From: Microbispora rosea
GTDB taxonomy: Bacteria > Actinomycetota > Actinomycetes > Streptosporangiales > Streptosporangiaceae
DNA length: 64,000 nucleotides
Assembly: GCF_900156315.1 (NCBI RefSeq)
Contig: NZ_FTNI01000001.1
Location: 1-64,000 of the forward strand
Direction of reading: 5' to 3'
This document shows positions 25,863 to 33,973 of this stretch, in pieces; position 1 is the first letter of the stretch, and each line of letters begins with the position of its first letter. The notes beneath the pieces are model-generated. The model was not told where the DNA came from, did not search any database, and worked only from the letters and a program-made list of their open reading frames with translations. The translations under genes were made by a program, and so were the position numbers.

Positions 25863-25996
25863 ACGGTGTGGTTGCTGATCTGCAGATCGGCGGCCACCTG
25901 CTGCACGGTGCGGCCAGCCTTCAGCAGGTCCAGGACTTTGCGACGGAACTCGGGGGATAGCTCCTCGGCATGCTGACTTCTGTGGGGTTCAGGCAT
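25863..25996 (-). pseudogene. Transposase orfA fragment
   Basis: From ATG 25996 on the minus strand the frame reads a transposase N-terminal HTH (ELSPEFRRKVLDLLKAGRTV, then QQVAADLQISNHTVR), as in IS orfA proteins. The similarity stops there and the rest of the frame is unrelated. Only the first ~45 codons of the insertion sequence remain. It adjoins the truncated toxin gene. Confidence 0.55.
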
Positions 25997-26037
25997 GCCA
26001 CTCAACCAAAGGGACTCTACAAAAAGCCGGTGAACAT

Positions 26038-26214
26038 CAGTTCCATCTGCACTGGGAGGCGGTACGGATCACCTACTGGATCGCTCCGGGGAGGCGGATC
26101 GTCATGCTGACGGTGTTCCGTAAGCATCGGATACGGGAGTCGGCCGAGATCGAGCGTGCGTGGCGGGCCATGCAGCGGTGTATCGCTGGGGCCCACACCG
26201 CAGATGAGGAGTGA
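26038..26214 (+). pseudogene. HigB/RelE-like toxin, C-terminal fragment
   Basis: In frame with TGA 26212-26214 the DNA reads FHLHWEAVRITYWIAPGRR, IVMLTVFRKHR and a helical end. This is the second half of the phage-derived Gp49/HigB-type toxin family, whose full length is about 110 residues. There is no start codon and the N-terminal half is missing where the transposase remnant begins. The stop overlaps the antitoxin GTG (26211), the usual higBA junction. The toxin is therefore dead here. Confidence 0.65.
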
Positions 26215-26519
26215 GCGGCATGGGGGAGCGCAGAGCCTGGGCGGATAAAAAGGCTGAGATCATGAGCCGCCCCGGTGGGGGAGCGGCATATGAGGCGGCC
26301 AGGATCAGGTTCGAGCTGGGCGAGGCGGTACGGCTGCGGCGTGAGCAGCTCGGGCTGACCCAGGCAGAGCTGGCCGAACGCACAGGGCTGAAACAGCCGG
26401 CGGTGGCGCGGTTCGAAGCGGGCGGGACGATGCCCACCATCCCGATGCTGGAGCGGCTGGCGGAGGCTCTGGAGATGCGGCTGAGCGTCCAGTTCCAGCC
26501 GCTGCGGGAGGCGAGCTGA
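26211..26519 (+). CDS. HigA-type antitoxin (XRE helix-turn-helix)
   Basis: 102 residues from GTG 26211, or 99 from ATG 26220. The HTH is complete: GEAVRLRREQLGLTQAELAE, then TGLKQPAVARFEAG. It is the intact partner of the truncated toxin just upstream. Antitoxins left without toxin are common remnants. GAGGAG before the start serves as ribosome-binding site. Confidence 0.8.
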   Translation: MSGMGERRAWADKKAEIMSRPGGGAAYEAARIRFELGEAVRLRREQLGLTQAELAERTGLKQPAVARFEAGGTMPTIPMLERLAEALEMRLSVQFQPLREAS

Positions 26520-26616
26520 TCCCACCGGAGCGGCGTTCGACCTCGTACCGTTGGAAGCCACTTCAGGAACATCAAGGCCCGGGGCTGGAGTCCTGTCCTG
26601 ACCTGGGCCTTCGTGG

Positions 26617-26661
26617 GTGGAGCGGGTGACGGGAATCGAACCCGCGCTGTCAGCTTGGGAA
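26617..26661 (-). other. Attachment-site remnant: 3' part of tRNA-Gly(CCC)
   Basis: Read on the minus strand the DNA matches a tRNA-Gly from the anticodon loop (CTTCCCAA) through the T arm (GCGGGTTCGATTCCCGT) to acceptor CACCCGC-T-CCA. The 5' half (acceptor, D arm, 5' anticodon stem) is absent. A tRNA truncated at the anticodon loop is what tyrosine integrases leave at the far end of an integrated element. A repeat ACGGGCA (26754-26760 and 26765-26771) nearby may be an integrase arm site. Confidence 0.7.
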
Positions 26662-26859
26662 GTCTCTAACGCACTCGGCCTCTGAGCTGGGAAGCGCTGA
26701 CCTGCGGTGGAGAGTACCCCGGCTGCCGTGAGTCCCTCGCGTTCCCTCTGCTGACGGGCACGCAACGGGCAGGGTCTGACCTGCTGGTCGTGGCCGTACA
26801 GCCGGCCCACCAGCTGTCCAGGTAGACGCGTTAGTCCGAAGTGGCCGAGAATTCAGCGG

Positions 26860-27288
26860 ATGAACTCATGTCCCGTCTGTCCCATCGGCGCCGGTGACGT
26901 GGACGGGGAGGTCGTCGCCTACCGCACCACCAACGTGTTCGTTCTGCCCGTCCCTTGGCAGCGAGCAAAAAACCTTGGTCACTGTCTCGTGCTTCCGACT
27001 GCGCATGTGACGAGTCTTCATACCGCCCCGCGCGATCTTCTAGCCGAGCTGTTCGATGTGGTTGCTCAAGTGACCGCCGCCGTTCGAGAGGCGTTTGGAG
27101 CACCGGGGAGCATGGTCCTGCAGAACGACAACATCCCAGGCCAGACGCTGTCTCATCTGCACGTCCATGCGATTCCCCGTTCTCCCGATGACGGATTCAT
27201 CCTCGCGGACCCCGCCAAGCTTGAGATCCCCTTCGGGGTCCGAGCGCAGCAGGCTGCACAGATCCGAGAGGTGCTCGCCAGGCGATAG
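26860..27288 (+). CDS. HIT-family nucleotide hydrolase
   Basis: 142 residues. The histidine triad is SHLHVHAIPR near residue 108, and the N-terminal CPVC pair (residues 4-7) may bind zinc as in HinT-like proteins. It would hydrolyse nucleoside phosphoramidates or dinucleotides. Base composition is lower in GC than the core genome, and it lies next to the tRNA-Gly remnant, so it was probably brought by an element. Confidence 0.88.
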   Translation: MNSCPVCPIGAGDVDGEVVAYRTTNVFVLPVPWQRAKNLGHCLVLPTAHVTSLHTAPRDLLAELFDVVAQVTAAVREAFGAPGSMVLQNDNIPGQTLSHLHVHAIPRSPDDGFILADPAKLEIPFGVRAQQAAQIREVLARR

Positions 27289-27651
27289 TCGGAAGGCCGA
27301 CGTTTCCGTCCTGATGGCCTCCCAACCTCGATGACGACGGCCAAGGAGGTCCGGACGGCGTCGCCGAGGATGGCCGGCTGTAAGGTCAAGCTCTCTGCGA
27401 TGAAATTTGAAGCCGCTACACGGCTTCGGCAAGCCGGCCGGCCAGTGCTTCGCCCCCGGTCGGGTCTGTCCAGTGGTTCTTCTTACAGTCCCCCCGGTCC
27501 CATGCCGATCACGATCACGTCGACGGTAGTGGTGTTGTAGTGATGGTGAGAGTCTCGTCGGGCAGCTACCGACGCCACCTGTTCGGTCAGTGACGGGCCA
27601 AGCCGGCCGACGAAGGTGTTCCGGTTTGCGGTGCTCGCACAGCCGTGGCGA
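27289..27651. other. Gene-free stretch (363 bases)
   Basis: Between the HIT gene and the end of the convergent rclA-like gene. Lower GC than average, short frames only, none with recognisable content or a ribosome-binding site. Confidence 0.5.
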
Positions 27652-29037
27652 TCAGGAGATCACCTTGTCGAAGACCTCGTTGAAGGCTTCGGTGGAACTC
27701 GGGTGAGTGTAGATCGAGTCGCGCAGTTCCGTTGCCGTGATGTTGTGCCGGATGGCGAGGGCGACGGTGTTGATGATCTCCTGTGCGTCGATGCTGAGTA
27801 GTGCGGCGCCGAGGATGAGGTCAGTGTCGGCGTCCACGATGAATTTCATTACGCCGCGGGTCTCCTCGACGGTGTAGGCACGAGGCATGGCGATGATGTC
27901 TGCGACCTTTTCCCGCGAGACTTTGATGTTCAGTCCCTGGGCGCGTGCCCGAGTCTCGGTCATCCCGACGGTGGCGAGCGGTGGCGTGATGAACAGGGTG
28001 TGAGGCACGGCTGTTCGGTCGGCCGTGGTGCGCTTGCCTTCGCCCATGAGCTGGTCCAGCACTATGCGCGCGTCGTCGAGGGAGATGTAGGTGAACTGTT
28101 CTCCGCCGTTGACGTCGCCGAGGGCGTAGATGTGCGGCTGGCTGCTGCGGAGATACTCGTCGACCTCGATCGCGCCTGTCGGTGTGGTCCGGACACCGGC
28201 GGCGTCAAGCCGGAGATCGGCGGTCACGGGTTTGCGGCCGGTCGCGGGCAGCAGGGCGCTCGCCTCGACGGTATGGGTCTGTCCGTCCTTTTCGTACATG
28301 ATCGTCGAGACAGCGCCATCGTCCCGGACCTCGGTGATCTTCGCGCCGGTGATGATTCGGATACCGTCGCCGGCGAGGATCTCCGTGGCGACTTCGGCGA
28401 TGTCCTCGTCCTCCCTCAGGAGAAGCCGATCTGCTGCTTCGAGGACGGTGACGTGCGTACCGAAGCGCTGGTAGATGGCCGCGAACTCAAGTCCGAGGTA
28501 CCCGCCTCCAAGGACCACGAGACGCTCGGGCAGGTTGGCCGTGCGGGTGAGCTCTGTGCTGCTGATCAGGTGTGGACTGTCGGCGAGGCCCGGAATCGCC
28601 GGCACGATCGGCTCGGAGCCGGTGTTGATCAAGATCGTCGGAGCGGTGACCGTGATACGGTCCCTTCCTTCGCCGACGGCGACGGTGTGCGGGTCGACGA
28701 AGCTGGCGGCGCCGGTGATGACCGTCGCGGTGTCCTTGCCGTCGAGTGCCTCGAAGTTGCCGGCGCGGAACGTGCTGGTAAGGGCGCGGACGCCGGCGGT
28801 CGAGTTGGCGAAGAACTCCTGCGCGTCATCCTCTAGGCGCCTCGAGTTCGCGTAGTGGACGAGCATCTTCGTCGGGACGCAGCCGACGTTCGGGCAGGTT
28901 CCGCCGTACATGTTCTCGGACTGTTCGATCAGGATGACGCGCTTGGCGGCATCGGTGAGCGCGTGTGCGGCGGTCTTACCGCCTTTGCCGAAGCCGACGA
29001 CCAGGACATCTGCGGTGAGAGCTGTGGTGGTTTCCAT
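27652..29037 (-). CDS. rclA: RclA-like flavoprotein disulfide reductase
   Basis: 461 residues from ATG 29037 (AAAGG upstream; the TTG 11 codons earlier is rejected). N-terminal FAD motif VVGFGKGGKTAAHAL, redox pair Cys48/Cys53 in GGTCPNVGCVPTK, and NAD motif VVLGGGYLGLEFA. A GDVNGGEQFTYISLDDARIV stretch and the IYTHPSSTEAFNEVF end match E. coli RclA as I recall it. RclA is the reactive-chlorine-resistance reductase that uses NAD(P)H and reduces hypothiocyanite or copper(II). The divergent regulator has the RclR pattern, which supports the identification. Confidence 0.85.
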   Translation of the reverse strand: METTTALTADVLVVGFGKGGKTAAHALTDAAKRVILIEQSENMYGGTCPNVGCVPTKMLVHYANSRRLEDDAQEFFANSTAGVRALTSTFRAGNFEALDGKDTATVITGAASFVDPHTVAVGEGRDRITVTAPTILINTGSEPIVPAIPGLADSPHLISSTELTRTANLPERLVVLGGGYLGLEFAAIYQRFGTHVTVLEAADRLLLREDEDIAEVATEILAGDGIRIITGAKITEVRDDGAVSTIMYEKDGQTHTVEASALLPATGRKPVTADLRLDAAGVRTTPTGAIEVDEYLRSSQPHIYALGDVNGGEQFTYISLDDARIVLDQLMGEGKRTTADRTAVPHTLFITPPLATVGMTETRARAQGLNIKVSREKVADIIAMPRAYTVEETRGVMKFIVDADTDLILGAALLSIDAQEIINTVALAIRHNITATELRDSIYTHPSSTEAFNEVFDKVIS

Positions 29038-29108
29038 GCCTTTGAGTCTGCTGATCGGGGAGTGATACAACTAGATCTGTCAGTTTCACTTTTCAGCCCC
29101 AAAGTCTC

Positions 29109-30068
29109 ATGATGGACTCAATCAGTCGTTTGCTACGCATGGCGCAGCTCAGGGCCAGCCTCGACAAGCGCTGTCTCCTGGGCGGGGCTACCCAGATGGA
29201 CGTCGCCCGTCTCCGCGAGCTGGAGGCGCCGTTCCACGTCCTGCTGGAGGGTGAGTGCCAGCTGCAGGTCGGCACTGTCCTGCTCGACTTGGGACCCGGA
29301 GATGTTGTGATGATCCCGAGCGGGGCTCCGCATCGGGTGATCACGTCCGGGCGGGGCAGCCTACGGGGTACGACCGAGACCGCCGGTGATGCATTCGTGA
29401 CCACGCGCAGCGAGCGCGGCGGAGCGGCAGTCATCGACCTGTTCTGCGGGCACTACACGTTCGATGCGGGTGCCGGCGCGCTGCTGTTCCGGAGCTTGCC
29501 CGATCCGGTGCACGTCTCTTTCGGGCAGTCCGCCGAAAGCGACGAGGTGCTGCGGATGTTGAGTGCCTTGATGCGCGGAGAGGCGCGACGCGAGGGCGAA
29601 GGTACCGCGGCAATTCTTTCGGCCCTGTGCACGGTGCTCCTGGCGATGGTGCTGCGGACCTCGCGGGGCGACACCACGACGACCACGTTGTGGACCGCGG
29701 CGACCGATGGTCGCATCGCCGAGGCCATCGAGGGCGTGTTGAACGAGCCCGGAGCCGATTGGACGATCGATCGGCTCAGTCGCGCGGCAGCCATGTCGCG
29801 TGCGACATTCCTGCGCCACTTTAGCCAGGACACGGGGATGACCGTGGGAGCCTTCCTTGCCCGTGCCCGGCTGATGGCCGCGACGGAGCTGCTCAGCACC
29901 ACCGATGCGACGGTTGCCACCGTCGCCGGCCAGGTCGGCTACCAGTCCGAGTCCGCCTTCTCACGGGCGTTCCGGGCCGAGGTGGGTACGACACCAGCCC
30001 GGTTCCGGCGCGACCAAGTGCAGCGAAGGAAAGCAAGCACCCCGGCAGACGGCGGAAGCCATGATTGA
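29109..30068 (+). CDS. rclR: RclR-like AraC-family redox regulator
   Basis: 319 residues from ATG 29109; ATG 29112 gives the MDSISRLLR start that mirrors E. coli RclR. The N-terminal cupin domain keeps cysteines at 22 (DKRCLLGG) and 113 (FCGHYTF), equivalent to the two redox-active cysteines of RclR. The C-terminal AraC domain has two HTHs (LSRAAAMSRATFLRHF and VAGQVGYQSESAFSRAF). It is divergent from the rclA-like gene with 71 bases between starts, so it presumably activates that gene on oxidation by HOCl-type oxidants. Confidence 0.82.
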   Translation: MMDSISRLLRMAQLRASLDKRCLLGGATQMDVARLRELEAPFHVLLEGECQLQVGTVLLDLGPGDVVMIPSGAPHRVITSGRGSLRGTTETAGDAFVTTRSERGGAAVIDLFCGHYTFDAGAGALLFRSLPDPVHVSFGQSAESDEVLRMLSALMRGEARREGEGTAAILSALCTVLLAMVLRTSRGDTTTTTLWTAATDGRIAEAIEGVLNEPGADWTIDRLSRAAAMSRATFLRHFSQDTGMTVGAFLARARLMAATELLSTTDATVATVAGQVGYQSESAFSRAFRAEVGTTPARFRRDQVQRRKASTPADGGSHD

Positions 30069-30124
30069 CCTCGCGTGCCTGTGCATGCCCGCGGCTGCCG
30101 TCGCTGAGACTGCGCCTGCCGACA

Positions 30125-30613
30125 ATGTCATCCGCGCAGGTCATCCGGCTTTCCAGGTTTCTCCTGGCATGCGCTCGCTTCGGCTATCGAAAGGGGCTGA
30201 CACCGGCAGAACGATCACTTCTGCTCTATCGTCTGGCCTATCTGACCGTCGCGAATGCCTTTGCCGCGCTGCGGCTGCTGCCGATGGGCGATCGGGACAA
30301 GGATGCTGAAATCGTTGCCCTCCGCCACCAGATCACCGTTCTTGAGCGGCAGCTCGGCGCCGACACCAGGGTGAGATTCGCCCCCGAGGATCGAGCCTTC
30401 CTCGCCGCACTCCTGACATCGCTGCCCCGCGAGGTCCTGCGTCGGCTGCGGCTCCTCGTCCATCCGGATACCGTCCTGCGCTGGCACCGCGATCTGCTGA
30501 AACAGCGGCACGCCCGCACCTGTAGGCCCAAGCGGCCTGGGCGCCCGCCCAGGGTTCGCTCCATTCGCGCTCTCATTCTTGTGCCGCTCCAGAACTCGTT
30601 GCAGCAGGTCTGA
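30125..30613 (+). pseudogene. Transposase N-terminal fragment 1
   Basis: From about 30221 the frame reads LLYRLAYLTVANAFAALRLL, then DKDAEIVALRHQITVLERQL and LVHPDTVLRWHRDLLKQRHA, the N-terminal part of an integrase-core transposase common in actinomycetes. It breaks off after RSIRALIL. The DDE catalytic domain is missing. The ATG used is within junction sequence following rclR. Confidence 0.7.
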
Positions 30614-31266
<653 letters not shown>

Positions 31267-31735
31267 TCTTTGTCGTCACCGCACTTTGCCCGCACGGGAA
31301 AAGGACCGGCCAGCGTGGGGGGTGAGGTGGACAGGAGGGGGTTGAGCCCGCCGCAGCGTGTCGATGAAATGTGCCCCCTCGGCTGAGGCTGACCATGATC
31401 GATCCGTATCGCGAGTCGTTAGAGGCTCGAACGGGCGGGTGAGCGCTTGCTGACTATTTAGCTGCCGGCCACGGAGGACTGATCGTCAGCGGAGCGGGCT
31501 TGCAGGGCCCTTTGCTGAAGGCCTGATCGCCGCCGATTGGAAGCCTTGAGAGGTGTTCTGGCTTGATCTTCCGATGGTCGTCTCGGGCGTCTGAGCTGAC
31601 AAATACTGGTCTAAACGATCTACCGCGTGCACAATCCGTACACAAGAGCAGCCAGCGAGCAACCACACAAGATCAAATTCTCGACCCAAGGCCCAGGAGA
31701 ACCGAGAAACCCCAGGTCGGATGGGGTGTGACGGA

Positions 31736-31779
31736 GTAGGGCGGGTGGGACTTGAACCCACGACCCACGGATTATGAGT
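31736..31779. repeat. Attachment site, distal copy (44 bp)
   Basis: Identical over 44 bases to 35598-35641 in the intact tRNA-Met, covering the anticodon loop to the discriminator. The 5' half of the tRNA is absent here, so this is the displaced original 3' end left by integration of the element between the two copies. Confidence 0.88.
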
Positions 31780-31902
31780 GGAATTGATCTTGTCGGGGGA
31801 GTGGGCTCCTGACCTGCGCCTCGCCGCGACTTCGATCACGCTCTAGAGGCGGCGTTCCGCATATGTTCCGGATCTTGGAATGCATGGGTCGCCGTGGTCA
31901 GG

Positions 31903-32478
31903 TTAGAGGCCGTCCCATCCCTCCCAGCCCCACCAGGGACCGGTGAATTGGGTGTAGTCGTTGTCGTAGCCATCATCAGACGGCGCGCGACCGCCCGGAA
32001 GCCATGCGAATCCCATCCGGTCCATCATGCCGATGTCCTTCACCACAAGCAGGGCGCCGCCCTCGACGCGCTCACTGTGGCAGACGTAATAGAGCCCGAG
32101 CATGCGGCACCCGGGGCCGGGTGGGACGCCTGCGGCGATCGCCTTGGCGTAGGCCTGCATGCTGGGCTCGGAGAGCGTGAACCGCACCCACAGCGGACCG
32201 TCTACCGCAAGTGCTCCCACCATGGAGACAAAGAGGAGGGGTGCAAGCGCCCAACGGAGCGAGTGCCGACGTACAGCCGCCCACTCTGATCGGGCTGCGA
32301 GGGACAAGCGGATGAGCCAGTACAGGCCCAGCACGACCCAGGTAGGGAACATCAGGAACACGATCTCGTAATACCAAGTGGTCGTGCTGGCCCCGTAGAA
32401 ACTGATCAGTATCGCTACGGCGAGGACCACGAAGTACAACCCCGAGGGCGGCCGTGCCCGCCACTTGACCGTGTTCAC
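31903..32478 (-). CDS. Element cargo: membrane protein of unknown function
   Basis: About 191 residues from GTG 32478; the frame is open to 32556 and the start is uncertain, with no clear ribosome-binding site. Three hydrophobic segments near the N-terminus (LYFVVLAVAILISFYGAS, EIVFLMFPTWVVLGLYWLI, ALAPLLFVSMVGALAV) are followed by a soluble ~100-residue tail with cysteines (GCRMLGLYYVC) and a Trp/Gly/Asp-rich end. Not recognised. It is the gene nearest the distal attachment site. Confidence 0.55.
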   Translation of the reverse strand: MNTVKWRARPPSGLYFVVLAVAILISFYGASTTTWYYEIVFLMFPTWVVLGLYWLIRLSLAARSEWAAVRRHSLRWALAPLLFVSMVGALAVDGPLWVRFTLSEPSMQAYAKAIAAGVPPGPGCRMLGLYYVCHSERVEGGALLVVKDIGMMDRMGFAWLPGGRAPSDDGYDNDYTQFTGPWWGWEGWDGL

Positions 32479-32771
32479 GTGTAAAGGATCTAGGTCATTC
32501 CTGGGGATGGCAAGACGTGGTCGAAGCGCTGCCTTGCAGGGTGCCCGGCGGCGCAAGCGGGTTCCTAAAAGTTCAAGATCCAGGGCCGGGAACCTGTCTC
32601 TGACATGAACCTGGGTCGTGAGAGCGGGTGGCGGGAAATTAACGCGCTGTCAGCTTGAGAATTGCATGGATCACGGCCGGAATGGGCGCCGACCTGGGCA
32701 CGGAACCGGTCATGAGTGACCGTGGTTGACCCCTCGTCACCCTATCTAATGGCCCGCTAATGGCCCGGGAA
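32479..32771. other. Gene-free stretch with a decayed attachment-like sequence
   Basis: At about 32625-32662 the sequence AGCGGGTGGCGGGAA and GCGCTGTCAGCTTG repeats, with decay, the tRNA-Gly remnant at 26617-26661; about 45 bases before it also resemble 26573-26616. A perfect 11-bp tandem repeat CTAATGGCCCG (32746-32756, 32757-32767) ends the stretch. This looks like an old element end with integrase arm sites. Confidence 0.5.
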
Positions 32772-33173
32772 TTAGTCGTCTGAGTAGTTGGCCCAAGGTG
32801 CTGGAGGCATGAGGGCAAGGGCCGCCCGAGCGAGGATTCTCAGGCGCTCCCAAGTGGGATGGCATTGCAGTCCTTCGGCGCTCCAGGGCTCGTCGCCCTC
32901 CTCGGTGAGGTCGTTAGTTAGACGGTTGATCTGGTCGAGGTAGCCCGCCACCTCGTCACTAATCCACCCGGCCTCCCGCGACTGCCACGAAGGTTGGTAT
33001 GCCTCGTCGAAATCGAGGGCCAGCTCGTCTGGGCACAGCACCGACCCGAGCCACTCGATCTGGTCGGAGGCTGGCAGCGCTAGATGAGTCAGGGCCTCGC
33101 GTAAGAGCCTCCAGTTGCCCCGGGCAAGAGCATCGTGCTCGTCTGCGTGCCGCACAGTGTCATCCTGCCGCAT
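32772..33173 (-). CDS. Element cargo: small soluble protein, unknown
   Basis: 133 residues from ATG 33173. Acidic, helical, Trp-rich (NWRLLREALTHLALPASDQI, ELALDFDEAYQPSW, EEGDEPWSAEGLQ). No known motif. An earlier in-frame start at 33236 falls in the large inverted repeat and is rejected. Acidic small cargo proteins are sometimes immunity or anti-restriction factors, but nothing here proves that. Confidence 0.55.
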   Translation of the reverse strand: MRQDDTVRHADEHDALARGNWRLLREALTHLALPASDQIEWLGSVLCPDELALDFDEAYQPSWQSREAGWISDEVAGYLDQINRLTNDLTEEGDEPWSAEGLQCHPTWERLRILARAALALMPPAPWANYSDD

Positions 33174-33232
33174 GCGCACCCCGCTTGACTGATCACCCCG
33201 TCTGCCGTCGACCCGCCCGAAGGGGAAGCGGG

Positions 33233-33296
33233 CCAAGGCCGCCGGGTCCAGGTGGAGCGCCCAACTGGACGAACGACCTGGACCCGGCGGCCTTGG
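33233..33296. terminator. 21-bp perfect inverted repeat
   Basis: The arm 33233-33253 (starts CCAAGGCCGCCGGG) pairs perfectly with 33276-33296 around a 22-base loop. It lies between two minus-strand cargo genes, so it may end the 33390-33665 transcript. The length is unusual for a simple terminator and it could be a recognition site of the element. Confidence 0.5.
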
Positions 33297-33389
33297 TCTG
33301 CTCGGCTTGTCCCGGGTCCATGGCGGGCGGGGTGATCAGGCCCCTACCTCAGCCATCTACGGACAGAGACGATGCGCGAGCCTGGGCGA

Positions 33390-33665
33390 TCACCCCGGAG
33401 CCGGAGAGCCCTCGCCGAAGGCGTCAGCCGTTCCATGTGACTGCGATTCAGGAGGGTTGAGCCCACGGGCCTTGAGTGCCTCACGCGCCTTCTGGAGGCA
33501 CTCCACCGCAGAGCGTGCGTCTACCCGGACCCACCACTTCTCCTCGTCTTCGCCGCCAACGGCGTGGAAGGTCCAAGGGCGAGTGCCGCCCCGCTCAGCA
33601 TCCACCCTGAGAAAGGCGTTGACGTCACGCTCTAGTAGCCATTCCAGCAGGGTGATTACGTCCAC
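33390..33665 (-). CDS. Element cargo: small protein, unknown
   Basis: 91 residues from GTG 33665. Begins MDVITLLEWLLERDVNAFLR and contains a WWVRVDARSAVECLQKAREA helix. Short, mixed charge, no membrane segment, no recognised family. Divergent from the excisionase-like/integrase operon. The last 25 residues are Ser/Gly/Pro-rich. Confidence 0.5.
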   Translation of the reverse strand: MDVITLLEWLLERDVNAFLRVDAERGGTRPWTFHAVGGEDEEKWWVRVDARSAVECLQKAREALKARGLNPPESQSHGTADAFGEGSPAPG

Positions 33666-33727
33666 CGGGGCAACCTACAGCTACGTGGTGCCTCGCTGGA
33701 GCTGGCTAAGACGAGGGAGAGGTATGA

Positions 33728-33973
33728 CGCTGGCCCGAGCCGCCGGCGGCCGGGACCGGCCCCCAGGCCGCATGCCCGGCCGCCGAGCGGGCGCGGGGCC
33801 GCGAGGCGGCGCGGAGCGCCGCCCTTGATGAACTCGGCGTGTCCGCCCGGACCTTCTACCGGTGGCGGGAGATCGGTAGGGCACCCGAGGGCTTCAAGCT
33901 CCCGAACGGGGAGATCCGCATTTACCGCAGTGAGTTCACCACCTGGCTTGAGTCGCTGCGGGAGGTGGCGTGA
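33728..33973 (+). CDS. Excisionase-like HTH protein, start unclear
   Basis: The frame ending TGA 33971-33973 reads LDELGVSARTFYRWREIGRA, then FKLPNGEIRIYRSEFTTWL, the MerR/Xis-type helix-turn-helix of small excisionases beside actinomycete integrases. The only in-frame start is GTG 33839, too late to cover the first helix. Upstream to 33728 the frame is open but has no start, and the good ATG at 33724 is in another frame, so a frameshift is suspected. It overlaps the integrase start (GTGA). Confidence 0.5.
   Translation, partial: RWPEPPAAGTGPQAACPAAERARGREAARSAALDELGVSARTFYRWREIGRAPEGFKLPNGEIRIYRSEFTTWLESLREVA

Noticed and set aside
26617-26700. Complete tRNA-Gly gene
   Set aside because: The acceptor and D-arm halves are missing 5' of the anticodon loop; the stem cannot form, so it is only an attachment remnant.
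31736-31812. Second tRNA-Met gene
   Set aside because: Identity to the real tRNA stops after 44 bases at the anticodon loop; the 5' half is absent.
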